This document shows, piece by piece, positions 52,701 through 64,000 of a DNA stretch of 64,000 nt (the stretch's first letter is position 1; every line of letters begins with the position of its first letter). Origin of the DNA: Phoebastria nigripes (lineage: Eukaryota > Chordata > Aves > Procellariiformes > Diomedeidae); NCBI GenBank assembly GCA_035582835.1, contig JAYKAV010002662.1, positions 584,863-648,862 of the forward strand. Direction: 5' to 3'. Under the pieces are notes generated by a model, which saw only the letters and a program-made list of their open reading frames with translations, was not told where the DNA came from and did not search any database. The translations under genes and the position numbers were made by a program.

Positions 52701-54548
52701 CCTGCGATGCCAACAGCCCCGTTTGCTCTGGGTGCATCATGCCGAGGTGCAAGCTGCGCCCCACAGAGCTTGGCACCCAAAACCTTGGGTGTCACGGGGC
52801 AGTGATTCCTCCCTGTACCCAGACAGGGCACTAGGATTAAATGATTTGCCAGGGATCACGCGGAGAATCAGGGCAGGGTAACGATCCCAGTCCCGCTGCC
52901 ATAAGGCTGACTTTCCTCCCAGGAGAGCCAAACCCTCCTGCAAGTACAGCCTTGTCTTGAGCAGGGGGCAGACCCTGCTCGGTGTGGAGCTGACCTCCCA
53001 TCTCACCCAGCCANGCCACACCGCTTGTTTACTTTCTTTTGCAAATGCCCTAAACCTTGACAACGACCTATTTTCCCTTCTGTTGCACAAAGCTTCTTTC
53101 CTAGAAAGAGGCTTTGTAACGCAGAGTCCAACCAGCCCAGCTTTGCTCCGTGTATGTAAAAGCAAACTTTAAATGACNGGCAGGTTTAGCTTAGCTCAAA
53201 CACACCCAAAACTCACACGCGGATGAGTTGGGAGACTCGGTCAGATGCTACCTGAAACTATCCTGTGAGACTGCCAGCCTGGTTTGCATAGGAATCAGAT
53301 AAGCAATAAGTCAGCTTTCAAGTCCACTCCTCAAACTTACTTTTTCTTATTAGTGCTTTTCATCCGTCTGCTCCTGCTCCAGCATTCAACAAAGCTAGGA
53401 GAAAGTTTTTCTTTTCTCCGGACATTTCTCCCCTGTTTCTGTCCTCACCTTTCACCAGCAGTGAAAACATCTGATTGTTTTTTTTTAATTTCACATTTTT
53501 AAAAAGGGAATTTTTAAAAAAATAATTCTTCTCCTTCCTCCACAATAATTCCAAGTTTTCAGGACTGCTACTCCTCTGGCAGAGGATGGTTTGCAAGAGA
53601 AAACAAGAGAAACAATGGTAACAAGAAACAATGGTAACAAGAGAAACAATGGTTCAAATTTGCTTCTTCAGAGCACACGACGTTTGATCCCAGAGCAGAA
53701 GGAGAGCGCCTTTGCTCATGGGTCCACTCCTCTTTTCAGCCACCCCTTCACCTTGGGGCTCCCCATCCTTTCCTTTTTCTCGGGGAGGTGCCCTGGCCAT
53801 GCTCAAGCTGTCGGTTGCATGGGGTTGTCTCCTTCTCCTCACACCGGTGATCTCATACAGCTACTTCTATGATTTCTTCTCCATCTCTAATCTACAGCCC
53901 AGCTTTTTAAGTTAACCCAAAATCAGGGCTGGTTTATTTTAACATGCCAGGCTGTAATCTGAAGCTAGAGAAATAAATTCAGCCTAACAAGTTTCCCTTG
54001 GCCAGCTGAGAGCACAGGTTAGCGATTAATCCAACAGCAGCAGATGGTCTGGGTTGAATGCTTGCTGCTTGCCCACGGCTGCTCCTTCCCGTCCCCTCGG
54101 TACCTGCAGTCTGGCTTGGCATCTAACTGTGCTCTCGCCTGGATGGACGAGCTGCTCTATGCAAAAACAAAATGCACAAATTGAAGCCTGATGTGCCAGG
54201 GACAGGGTCTGGTGGTGAAACAGCTCATGCACCCACTGACACCTACACATGTGCACACACGCGTTTTCCAACAGTTGAAGTCACCAGACTTCAAATCACT
54301 GCCCATGGCTCCTAACNTCTCAGTTATCTTGTCCATGCAGGACAAGGATGCTGGTGAGGACCCAGGTTAAACTGGAGAGGCTCTTCTACAGGTCTTATCC
54401 CCAGTTCAAATGAGCCTGAGATTGATACAGTGAGTGGAGACACTGGGGTAGGTAACAGATCCCCTTGCTCCTTGGGAAGCCACGTGACTGGTGTTTAGAG
54501 GAATGAGTGATCCTATAAGTGACCTGGCCTTCCCTGGATGTAAGACTT
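49709..54548. other. Intergenic region, no gene recognised
   Basis: It contains an A11 run near 50585, a GC-rich portion at about 51830-52480 with long but meaningless overlapping frames, and a short tandem repeat at 53601-53653. No protein or RNA gene was recognised. Confidence 0.5.
53601..53653 (+). repeat. Short tandem repeat, about 3 units of 16-18 bases
   Basis: Three successive units of the form AACAAGAGAAACAATGGT occur, the middle one lacking two bases. It is a minisatellite-like array. Confidence 0.9.
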
Positions 54549-55020
54549 CAGGAAAGACATGGACCTGTTGGAGCGGGTCCAGAGGAGGGCCACAAAAATG
54601 ANNAGGGGGATGGAATGCCTCTCCTATGAAGAAAGGCTGAGAGAGTTGGGGTTGTTCAGCCTGGAGNAGAGAAGGCTCCGGGGAGACCTTATTGCAGCCT
54701 TTCAGTACTTCAGGNGGGCTTATAAGAAAGATGGGGACAAACTTTTTAGCAGGGTGTGTTGCGACAGGACAAGGGGGAATGGTTTTAAACTAAAAGAGGG
54801 TAGATTTAGACTAGATAGAAGGAAGAAATTTTTTACGCTGAGGGTGTTGAAACACTGGCACAGGTTGCCCAGAGAGGTGGTAGATGCCCCATCCCTGGAA
54901 ACATTCAAGGTCAGGTTGGACGGGGCTCTGAGCTAGTTGAAGGTGTTCCTGCTGATTGCAGGGGGCTTGGACTAGATCACNGTTAAAGGTCCCTTCCAAC
55001 CCAAACTATTCTATGATTCT
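54549..55020 (+). mobile_element. CR1 LINE, 5'-truncated, sense orientation
   Basis: It encodes the C-terminal end of the CR1 ORF2 polyprotein (reverse transcriptase side) in one open frame of about 125 codons (54559-54936). Recognisable stretches are [26 protein letters not shown] and [13 protein letters not shown], then [20 protein letters not shown]. The 3' UTR ends with CTATGATTCT. Five N calls fall inside. The open frame suggests a fairly recent copy, but the element is truncated and cannot move by itself. Confidence 0.95.
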
Positions 55021-56417
55021 AAGTTGAACCCCTGGGTGGGTTCTCTTGTGCCCAATAAATAATAAATCTCCCTTTCTCTCTCTCTCTCTCCCTCCCCTCT
55101 CTGCCCAGCTGCCTGTTTGCACAAACCTTCTAGGCTTCAGCTCTTCAGGACTGCAAAGGTACCTTCAGATGAGGTTGGAAATGATCACCTGGTCCACGAG
55201 CAGTGAAGAAGAGGCAGATAGAGAAATAGCCTGATCACGACTGCCTGATTTCCTGCCAAAAATGCCAGGGACTACTCGGATGGATGTTAAAAAGCCAGCA
55301 GTCTCCTACGGTGGTGATGAATACTTTGGGTATATTACCTGTCACAGTCTATGGCAAATCCCCAATTTCCCATGCTTCTACATCAACGTGGGCACTGTGG
55401 AGGCAGCTAGAAAGTCAGCATGAGTAAAAGACATCATTTTAATTCACCTGGAGAAGTATAAATCAGATGAGGAGGTGGTGGACATTTCTTCCTGCTGTGG
55501 ACCTGATAGGACAGTCTATGGGCCATACAGGAGCTATGAGGAAAGCTTTCCCTGGTGTGAGGGTCATGTAAGACTGACATAAACCCTGGCATGAGGGCTG
55601 GAAATAAAACAGGGACGTAACAAGGGGGATGCTGAGCTACAAGAACAACGCAGTTCAGAGCAGGTCCCAGCCATTCTTCTAAGCCTTCCTATTGCAGCTT
55701 CTGCATCCACTTAAGAGAGGTGCAAAGCTGGGCTATGGCACTTTCCCCCCAACATCAGCTGCAGACACTCAAGAGGAGCAGCCTGGAGGGTAGCCAGATG
55801 CCTGTCACAGAGGAAGAGGCCACTAAAAAGGCCACGTGCAAGAGAGCTGCAGGAATTGCACTTAAAGGTATAGTGGATATAAGTGCACTAAGGGGCTGTA
55901 CAGATCCCCTCTTCCATCTCTGCTGAATGAAAGGGAGCAATAAATTTCATGAGTAGTTCTGAAAAGGATCACGTGGGGTTTTTCCATTACTAAGGGCAAA
56001 ACTTGGAGAGGGTAACCAAAGCATGGTGACTTCCCTGATGCCTCCTGCCTGGCCGAGCAGAGCTGCCCTGCTCCTCTCCTCCAATCCTCATCCTCCAGCC
56101 CCTGACCCAGGCAGGGGGTCTCACACATGGCTGGAGAAGAAGATGTAATATGCTTGGAGGAGGGAACAGCCTACAAGATGGGTTTGTAGGAATCATTTGA
56201 CCTGTTTCATCTGACTCCTTTGGGGCGAGGTGAGTTGTGCTCTAAAAGGGTTATCCCTGGCTGTAAGGGGCGCATGGGATGACTAGCCCAGGGATTGCAG
56301 CTGTGACCATCTGACTTTGTGAGCTTCCTAGCTGATGGCCTGGTGGAGCATCAGACAGCCCATGGCAGCACCCCTCAGCATCAGGCTACTTCTCCAGGCT
56401 CCTAGGAGCTGAGAGAG
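55021..56417. other. Unique sequence between two CR1 copies
   Basis: It contains a CT-rich simple repeat (about 55073-55100). A coding-like frame runs from 55262 to 55582 and is interrupted by a TGA at 55421; it is discussed as a finding. No known gene was recognised. Confidence 0.5.
55073..55100 (+). repeat. (CT)n microsatellite
   Basis: About nine CT units with CCCT interruptions lie just after the CR1 3' end. Confidence 0.85.
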
Positions 56418-57010
56418 TCATAGAATCATAGAATGGTTTGGATTGGAAGGGACCTTTAAGGGTCATCTAGTCCAAGACCCCTGCAATCAGCAGGGACACC
56501 TTCAACNAGATCAGGTTGCTCAGNGCCCCGTCCAACCTGACCTTGAATGTTTCCAGGGGTGGGGCATCTACCACCTCTCTGGGCAACCTCTTCCAGCGTC
56601 TCACCACCCTCAGCGTAAAAAGTTGCTTCCTTATATGTAGTCTAAATCTACTCTCTTTCAGTTTAAAGCCATTCCCCCTTGTCCTGTTGCAACAGGACCT
56701 GCTAAAAAGTTTGTCCCCATCTTTCTTATAAGCCCCCTTTAAGTACTGAAAGGAAGGCTGCAATAAGGTCTGCCCAAAGCCTTCTCTTCTCCAGGCTGAA
56801 CAACCCCAACTCTCTCAGCCTTTCTTCATAGGAGAGGTGTTCCATCCCCCTCATCATTTTCGTGGCCCTCCTCTGGACCCGCTCCAACAGGTCCGTGTCT
56901 TTCTTGTGCTGAGGGCTCCAGAGCTGGACGCAGTACTGCAGGTGGGGTCTCACCAGAGCAGAGCAGAGGGGCAGAATCACCTCCCTCGACCTGCTGGCCA
57001 NGCTGCTTTT
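56418..57010 (-). mobile_element. CR1 LINE, 5'-truncated, antisense orientation
   Basis: Read on the minus strand it encodes CR1 ORF2 C-terminal sequence. Recognisable parts are [39 protein letters not shown] and [13 protein letters not shown]. The 3' end at 56418-56436 shows the ATTCTATGATTCTATGA repeat. A single-base-type frameshift near 56750 breaks the frame. It is slightly longer at the 5' side than the sense copy. Three N calls fall inside or at its edge. The 5' boundary is uncertain by about 50 bases. Confidence 0.95.
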
Positions 57011-57909
57011 GATGCGTGGCCAGCTCTTGACTGTCTCTGTGATCAAGATGGTGCAATAGGATCCTTGTATTTTTACATAGGGACCCAGGGGAAAATGCCA
57101 CCATCCTGCCTGGGTCCTAGTGGCAAGACACAAAACTGCTTTCTGTCTCCACCAGTTTTCCTCTCTGAAACTCTTTCCTGAAAAAATAACATGATCCCTA
57201 TATTAACTACATAAGTCCTGCCTGGAAAACCCAAGGAATAAAGGGCCCTCAACTGGAGCTATTCTTTGAGCTTTGGTAGCCCTGTAAATAATTTTCCGAG
57301 GTTTGCAGGCAAGTTTTGAAAGTGGCATTAGGCTGAGGTGATATGAAATACAAGTGGTCTTCAGAAGAGTGTTATCCAGTCACGGTATTTTATTTTTTGC
57401 CTGCTTCTAAATGCACATTGAATGCAAACAAATAAGGAGCTGGCTGGTGGGCTGATGTCTATGCTTGCCTATACAGGGGTTATTGGGCACCTGGGATTTT
57501 CAGTGGCACAACACTGATAGGAAAAACAGACAGTGAGCGTCTTTGGGGATCTTGGCTGTGAGCAGAATCAAGCCCCTGAGCCCCTGGCAATGGACTGCTT
57601 CAGTGTCCCCATCACATGCTGAAATAAAGCATCTCTACAGCCAGTCAGCTGTACCGCAGCGGTATCTATTTTTTTGTAGTCAATGATGTGCTGTAGTCAG
57701 TACTTTTGCCCATAATGATGAACAGTCAGTCCCAGCAGTCCATCTGCAGAGACAGAAGCTAAAATTTGGGTGCTATGAACAGACCAGGGCTGGGATGTTG
57801 GCAAGTACCTTTATCACTGAGACAGCACTAATATATTTCCATTTTCATTAGTTTTCTCCATTTTAAAGCTGAAACTCCTGGAGTCAGCAAGTAGGGGAAC
57901 ACCAATGTT

Positions 57910-57916
<7 letters not shown>

Positions 57917-57956
<40 letters not shown>
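57917..57956 (+). repeat. A40 homopolymer
   Basis: Forty uninterrupted A, the longest homopolymer in the window, followed by an A/G-rich tail. No recognisable retrocopy precedes it. Confidence 0.95.
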
Positions 57957-57958
<2 letters not shown>

Positions 57959-60900
57959 AAAAAGAAAAAGTCTTCTTTTGAGCACCCAAAAGGCACAGCA
58001 ACCAGAGGGAAATAAACCACGTTTCAGGGTTATTATCTTGCTGTAATTCCGTGCACAGCTACAGGATAAATAGCCTATTCCTGGAAGTGCTCTTTCCATG
58101 GTTGCGTCTATGGGCTTAGATTTAAGGTCAGATTACCTGATTTAACAAACTGAGGAGTATCAGCTGATCCATGGTAACTAACCAAGTTCATGCAGGAGTA
58201 ATGCCATACCTCCTAACCTTCTGCCTCAGTTTCTGAAATCATCTCCCTTAAACCAGTAATTCTCAAACCCCAATGCCTGGGCTGTGACCCAGCAGTATAA
58301 GGAGCATCCTAAAAGACAGCCCCCAAAATATTCAGGCATAAGCTAAAAACTTATGCTTGGTCTTCATACCAAGCTGGACATTTCCTTTCACATTCACTTT
58401 AAGGGTGCGAGAGTGACAGCCCTGTCTACAATTGCTGCCAGACAGAAAAGTCCCGTTACTGCCTCCTCCGTCAGGCAGGAAGGACCTTCAGATTGATGTT
58501 GGAAGGTCACATATTTCATTGCTATCTTGTTTTCCGTGAAACTGCAGTCCGCTGCTTCCCAAGGCTGAGGACCCAGGCCCTCTGGGCTCACTTAGGAGAT
58601 GTCACGGACTGGCTGCCATCCGCAGGTTTCTCTCATCAGGAGAAGTCAACTGGCAAGCTGCTGGTCCTCATACCACTCGTGTGTTCTGAAATCTATTCAG
58701 CTTTACTAGAGAGCAGGAAACCAGCACAGTATCATGAACCCAGGACGAAAATAGTGGCACTGCAAAGGTCTGGCATTTTTAATTTTTCACTCTGATTTCC
58801 TCTTTCTAAACCCAAAAGTGAAGATGATTGGGATTTTTTCTCCCTAAGTTTTTTCAGAGCAGTAGGCATGCAGTAGCGCGTACAGGAATCAATGAGGTTT
58901 GTGCTGTTAGTTGATCCAGGAAAGGACTGATGTGGAGAGCAAGGCAATTTTCGAGATCTGCAAGGAGAATTGCATGGCCAGTATCATTGTGTTCAAATAG
59001 TAATATGGTTTCTAAGCCTCCTATAGAGTGCTAAAATACTACCCCAGCCATCAGAGGACCTAGGATGTATGACACAGAGGAGCCCTGGAGCCAGCAATCC
59101 TGACACCCTCAGCTCGGTTGTGCCAGATGTGGCGTAGGAGGCTGGAAAACCTCAGGTAATCGCTTGGACCACGTTCAAACCACTTCCTATGGAGTCTGAT
59201 AAAGCCTCGAACACCAGCGGCACTGAGGGACGGGTGTGAACGGTATCATCCAGAACAGCGACAGACCCAGCGTGCTCTGCAGCCGGTGGGGAGCTGCAGG
59301 ACCCTGTTCAAACAACCCTTAGATGGTGCTTTTATTTCTTCCCAATGATGGTGTACAGAACTAGGGGTCTGGCAGCCATGGAAATGCAAAGTCCTGAAGT
59401 AACTGTGGTTTTCATGATAACAGTAGGTACCCAAGTCTGGAACGAGCTCCACAGCTAGCAGTTTGAGGAGAGCCCTTGGTTTTACAGTGCTGTGTCTGGT
59501 GGGCAAATTTCTCCCAGCCCTACACAGTGACCAGTTCTCCCTGATGTTTGCATCTGGAAAACTGCAAAGAAAAAAGCCTCATAGTGCAACATCCTAAGCC
59601 CTTTGCTACAAAATAAAGCAATTAAGGACCGGAAACACTTCCAAACAAAGTGCTACAGAGACATGATGATGTTGTTCGTTTTGTCTGGACCTGAGCCTGG
59701 GGCCTGTGACTAGACCTGTTGTATACCCACACCTTCAAAGCCAGAGCCTCGACTGTGCTCATGTTCTCCTATCGCAGGGTGAGAGCTTTCCTGGAGCCGC
59801 CAAAAGAGCCCAAATACTTTCTTCTGTAATCTGTCATGACTGTCAGGACGCCAAGAGACATGCCAGACCTAGACCCTGGGCCAAAATAGCTATGTAGACA
59901 TGCCCAGAAAGGAGAGCTGGCACAAGGTATTGTATAAAGTGAGATATGTGAAGCCGTAGGCAAATAGTTTGGTAATCACACGGGTAGGTTAGGCTTGGCA
60001 GAGGGCAGAGCACATCTGCTCATCAAGAAAGGAAGACGCAAAACTTTACCAGCTTGGAAAAGGGTTGCAGCCATTCTTAGTGAATGCTCAGGAGAGCTTC
60101 AAGGGGTTAAACAAAAATAATTTCCCCAGAAAGGTTGAAGTGAAGGACTCTGTGATGTCCCAGTGAGGCCACAAACACCTTTTCAGAAGGGGTTTTCCCA
60201 GAAAAAAAATCACATTCCCGATAATGAATCCCATTTCATGATAAGGTTCAGGAGTGACTGGAGGAAGGAGCGTTCACCTTGCTCCACGTTTGTGCAGGGG
60301 GATCCTCCACGTGTCTCTTCACCTCAGTGTTGACCTAGAAAGTTAAACCTCAAAGGATGGAAGAGGACAGTTCAGTCCCCACAGCTGGGGGTAACTATGG
60401 CACAGTGAGTCAGCGACGCAGACCACGAACACACTGCACAAAAGCGTTGCACCTAATTAGCTCGAGCAAGATGGGGATACATTCCCGAAGAGGTTGTTAC
60501 CAGTGCTTACGGTCATACAGTCCTCTGCTGAACATTTTTGATCAAAGTCTTTCCAANCCGATCTATTTTCAGCCCAACCCACTCAATACCTTGATTGCTA
60601 CACAGCTCTTTTAGCTGCTCTTAGGTAAACATGCTGTCGCTCCTTGGCATTTTGCCTCTCTAAACCCAAAAATACAAGTGGCACAGAAAATAAGAGAAGC
60701 TGTTCTCCTTCGCCAGGAAAAATTATGCTATTTCTGAAATAAACTGGTTTTAATACACCTCACCGGCCATGCACGTATACACGTATGTATAAATATACTT
60801 GAACTGGAGGTGCAGCTGTTGGCATCATGTACGCCCATATGGAGACAGAAACAGAAAGGGGATTATGTACATATAAACCCAGACACACCTTCAGTCCAGT

Positions 60901-63900
60901 CTGTGTCTGAATGCAGAGTCTTGGTTATGCTGAGATATTAAGGTCTGACTCCCATTAAAACAGGTTCACATGTACTGGTCCAAGCTCAAACCAGTGGGTT
61001 ATGGTCTGTTCTGGAGAGCTGCTTCTGCTGTGGCTGTGCTTTGGGGAGGGTGACCACCATGATGCCCATCCTGGGATGTGCTTTGCACCCCATGGTGGAG
61101 TGGGGGGTACAGAACAGGTACTCTGGGGATCCCTCAGAGCTAAAGAGCCATCACTTCACTGCTGGTGGCTGTGCAGACCAGATCAGCATTGTCCATTCCT
61201 GGCTTGCACCCTTGGTTCTCCATGGGCTGAGGTGGCCCCACGCAAGATGAAGCACTGCACAGGAAGCATTTCACAGGTCCTCCCTCAGTCAGCATCCCTG
61301 GGGCTGAACCAAAGCAGGCTTGAGTAGATCAAAATCAGAGCTCAATCCACGGCCAACCTTATTTTTTGAGGAATGACAGTGACACTGGCCAGATCTTGAA
61401 GTCACGTTTTCAGTTTTCCCCTTAGTAAGTAAACACATAGATGTCAACAACAGATGGAGCATCACATGGAGTTATGCAGGTCAGCACCGACTTCAGAGAC
61501 CCTGTGAGTCTGAAGAAGAAATAATTTGGAGGGGAGAGCAGCTGGGAGATTATTCTGAGAGATTGAGAAAGCAAGCAAAAAATACTGGCGTGAGCTGCCT
61601 CCTCTGTGATATGCAGCTGAAAGTTTTGGTTTTGTGGAAGAAGACAAAGATGGGCAGATAACAAAGCAAGCTGACAGCTCCTGGGTAGGAAAGTTTTTTT
61701 GTTTTTTCTTTGGCTGGAGACTAGAGATTGCAAGCAAAAAGGTGTAAAACTGATAACGAAACGGGCAGGAGTAAAGCAGGAAAATGCAAAACAAAACCAG
61801 ATTTTGTGTGACAAGAGCGGATTGAAGCAATGCGACAGAGAAGGAGGAGAGTTTTTTCAGTAGTTTATATAGTACTGCAGGGAGTCTGGGGTGACAAACG
61901 AGGGATTCAGGCGAGTGGAGTAATGGGCTGTTATGTGTGGAGGAAGATGGAAGGGAGGAAAGGGAGCAGAGGACACCTATTAATAAAAAACCCACATTCC
62001 ATTTAAGATTTATTGATAGCTCAGAGCCAGAGAGTCTTTCATGCCTTTGCATCTTTAAGCTAACATTACCCAAGAGTGGGTAGTGGCAGGGATCTGTTAC
62101 GAGCCATTGAATTCAAGTGGAGAAGAGCTCCAGCCTTTAATATGCAGAAATGAAAAGACTTCGGTGAGTAGAGATTTCAGTCTGAGAAACCTGCGCTGTA
62201 ATAGCAGAATAGCATTAGTGTTTCTAAAAACACAGCTGGTCATTTCTGAACATACAATATCATGCATCGAAAATGTACGGTGGCTACGGATGAATTCAAT
62301 GCTGGACAAAAAATTAATGGTTGCCTTGGGACTGGTGTTTACTAGCTAGTGACATTCGAAGAAAGGACAGTCCCATCTGGTCATGGGGAGAGCAGTGACA
62401 GTGCAAAAAGATGAAGTGGTCACCGTGGACAGACAGCAGGCCATGAACTCACCCCAAAGGAGGGTCAGAAAGGACTGGTTTCATCTTGGAGGTGGAGGAC
62501 TGAGTCAATATGAGAGGGATGCAGAGGTAAGGTTGCTTCTACGCAGGGTGTTAATGAAAAAGGTACTGCAAAGTTCCCGTTAAAAACAATGCTGGGAAGT
62601 TGGGAATGGTGAGTCACCAAAATAATCTGAGCTGGAGGTAATTATCACAGGGAGAGGGTTAACAAACACAAGCTAAAATTGGGAGTGGACTTGATTACAG
62701 CTGAGGATTGCCTCCAAGGGGAGAGGATACAGGATATGGGGCTGCCTAATCTAGAGGAGAAAAATGTGACAATATCAGAGAGCTGGAAAGCTGAGGTCCA
62801 GGTGAATTTACATTAGATAGGAGGCAGGTTTTTTTAACAGGGATGGTGGCAAATGATTAGGGGACACTTAAAGGGCAGCAGTATATGTTCCCCCACACCA
62901 AACTTTGTGTGCAGCTAGCAGACACCTTGGCAGGCAATGGAGGGAAAGAGGCACCTTGGAGGCACCGTAACTCATCTGTCCATTTTGGATTTCTGCTGGA
63001 AGGTGGGACAAGTGTGTCCTGGCCTCCATCAACTGCTCCATCAGGATTTCAACAGATTTAGGTAGATAAATCCTGTACCTGATACTTTCAAATCAATGCT
63101 GCTCACATGGCAAATTGAGCTTTAAGCCAGAAGACGGGCTCCCAGAGGGGTAACTGGTATCTTTAATAGCCTGTGAACTGTCAGATTGGTTCAGAGGTTG
63201 GGATTTTCCTTGCCCCAGCCCGTGCGTCCCTGCTCACGCTGTGTGAGACGTGCTGGAGGTAATGCCAGGCAACTTACCTATCGACAGCCCTTCATGCTGA
63301 GCAAATATTTGTCTTATCATGGTTTTAATGCACCCATCTCAATGATAACTAAATGTCAACCACAAAATAAAGCAGTGCCACCTGGGAAAGACCCCGCGCT
63401 CTGCCACATATTGCTTGTGTAGCTTGAGGTTTTATCAGTATGTTGGGTGCAAAGTCCAACAGTGAAGAACATGAAGAAACCCTCTATTCCCAAAGGTGGT
63501 GTTTGAGGGGAATTTGGAGCATTTGGGCCCATTGAGGCTGCTGTTGCAGCAGGCTGTTGCAGTCTATGGAGTATTAGTATTGGGTATGCTCATCGATAAT
63601 CATCACTGAGACCAAGCCCCCAGCTTTGCACCCTCTCTCCCTCTTGTTCCCAGTGGCTCTCTCATTTCTGACACTGATTTGCTCTCTGGTGTTTGAAGCC
63701 AAGTTTCTCGTCTGGTGACAGAGTGTCCCCCCGTCCGGAAGGGGCTGCTGCGGGGAGCCGCGGCTCCACAGTGACATTTGGAGTGACCGGGAGGTCGCTC
63801 AGCCGGAAGAAAACAAAGGCAGCGACCGTCCTGCAGTGCACGGCAGCCACAGAGCTGCCCCTGCAGAGGGGAAAACACAAGCAGTACATTTAAGACCTGC

Positions 63901-63973
63901 ATTTTGCTTCATACCACATTCCTTCTACTTTCTATGAAATATTTTTTAAAATCACTGGTAAATCTTTAATTTT

Positions 63974-64000
63974 CTCTTTTCTTTTCTTTTCTTTTCTTTT
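63974..64000 (+). repeat. (CTTTT)n microsatellite, cut by window end
   Basis: About five CTTTT units reach the last base of the window. The full length is unknown. Confidence 0.95.

Larger units (their letters stand above)
57011..64000. other. Intergenic region, no gene recognised
   Basis: It contains an A40 tract (57917-57956), purine-rich stretches at about 61500-61830 that create a 203-codon minus-strand frame of no recognisable family, and the terminal (CTTTT)n. No protein-coding exon or RNA gene was recognised. Confidence 0.5.

Noticed and set aside
52108..52776. 222-codon minus-strand frame
   Set aside because: GC-rich region with competing frames on both strands, no recognisable domain and no splice or CR1 context.
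61462..62073. 203-codon minus-strand frame with hydrophobic stretches
   Set aside because: It arises from purine-rich plus-strand sequence that yields Ser/Leu/Phe codons on the other strand. No known family, and the hydrophobic parts are irregular.
37435..64000. Coding exons of GGCT, the gene upstream of GARS1 in human
   Set aside because: I looked for its conserved FAYGSN-type start and other segments and did not find them. The neighbour, if conserved, lies outside the window.

Overview
The window is vertebrate nuclear DNA, most likely from a bird. CR1-type LINE fragments with the characteristic 3' end (repeats of ATTCTATGATTCT) lie at about 49.6, 54.5 and 56.4 kb. No mammalian-type SINEs or LINE-1 elements were recognised. 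The one gene I can identify is a fairly compact multi-exon gene. One 735-base assembly gap (36700-37434) and many isolated N calls point to a draft assembly.

The identified gene is glycyl-tRNA synthetase (GARS1), on the minus strand from about 36.7 kb down to about 7.97 kb. I mapped 17 coding exons base by base. They join in frame with no internal stop into a 685-codon protein, the same length I recall for the human cytosolic form. The protein has an N-terminal WHEP helix-turn-helix (exons 1-3), the class II catalytic core (exons 3-14) and a C-terminal anticodon-binding domain (exons 15-17). The frame stays open upstream of the cytosolic start for 31 Arg/Leu/Ala/Pro-rich codons until it meets the gap. 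This fits a mitochondrial targeting presequence whose own start codon is missing from the assembly. Fifteen introns have GT-AG ends. Intron 11 (16611-17145) is different: it begins ATATCCTTT, ends AC and carries a TCCTTAAC branch site, so it reads as a U12-type AT-AC intron.

Bases 1-7970, downstream of GARS1, hold no coding region I can recognise. There are simple repeats, candidate plus-strand poly(A) signals near 833 and 985, and one stretch that looks like a conserved non-coding element. Bases 37435-64000, upstream of GARS1, also hold no gene I can identify. They contain a GC-rich promoter-side region, an AT-rich block at about 37.93-38.18 kb that resembles a conserved non-coding element, and a second CpG-rich cluster at about 40.66-40.96 kb. 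The three CR1 fragments lie here too, two of them in inverted orientation about 1.4 kb apart, together with several homopolymer and microsatellite tracts. A (CTTTT)n repeat is cut by the window end. Within the GARS1 introns I found only simple repeats and no nested gene.
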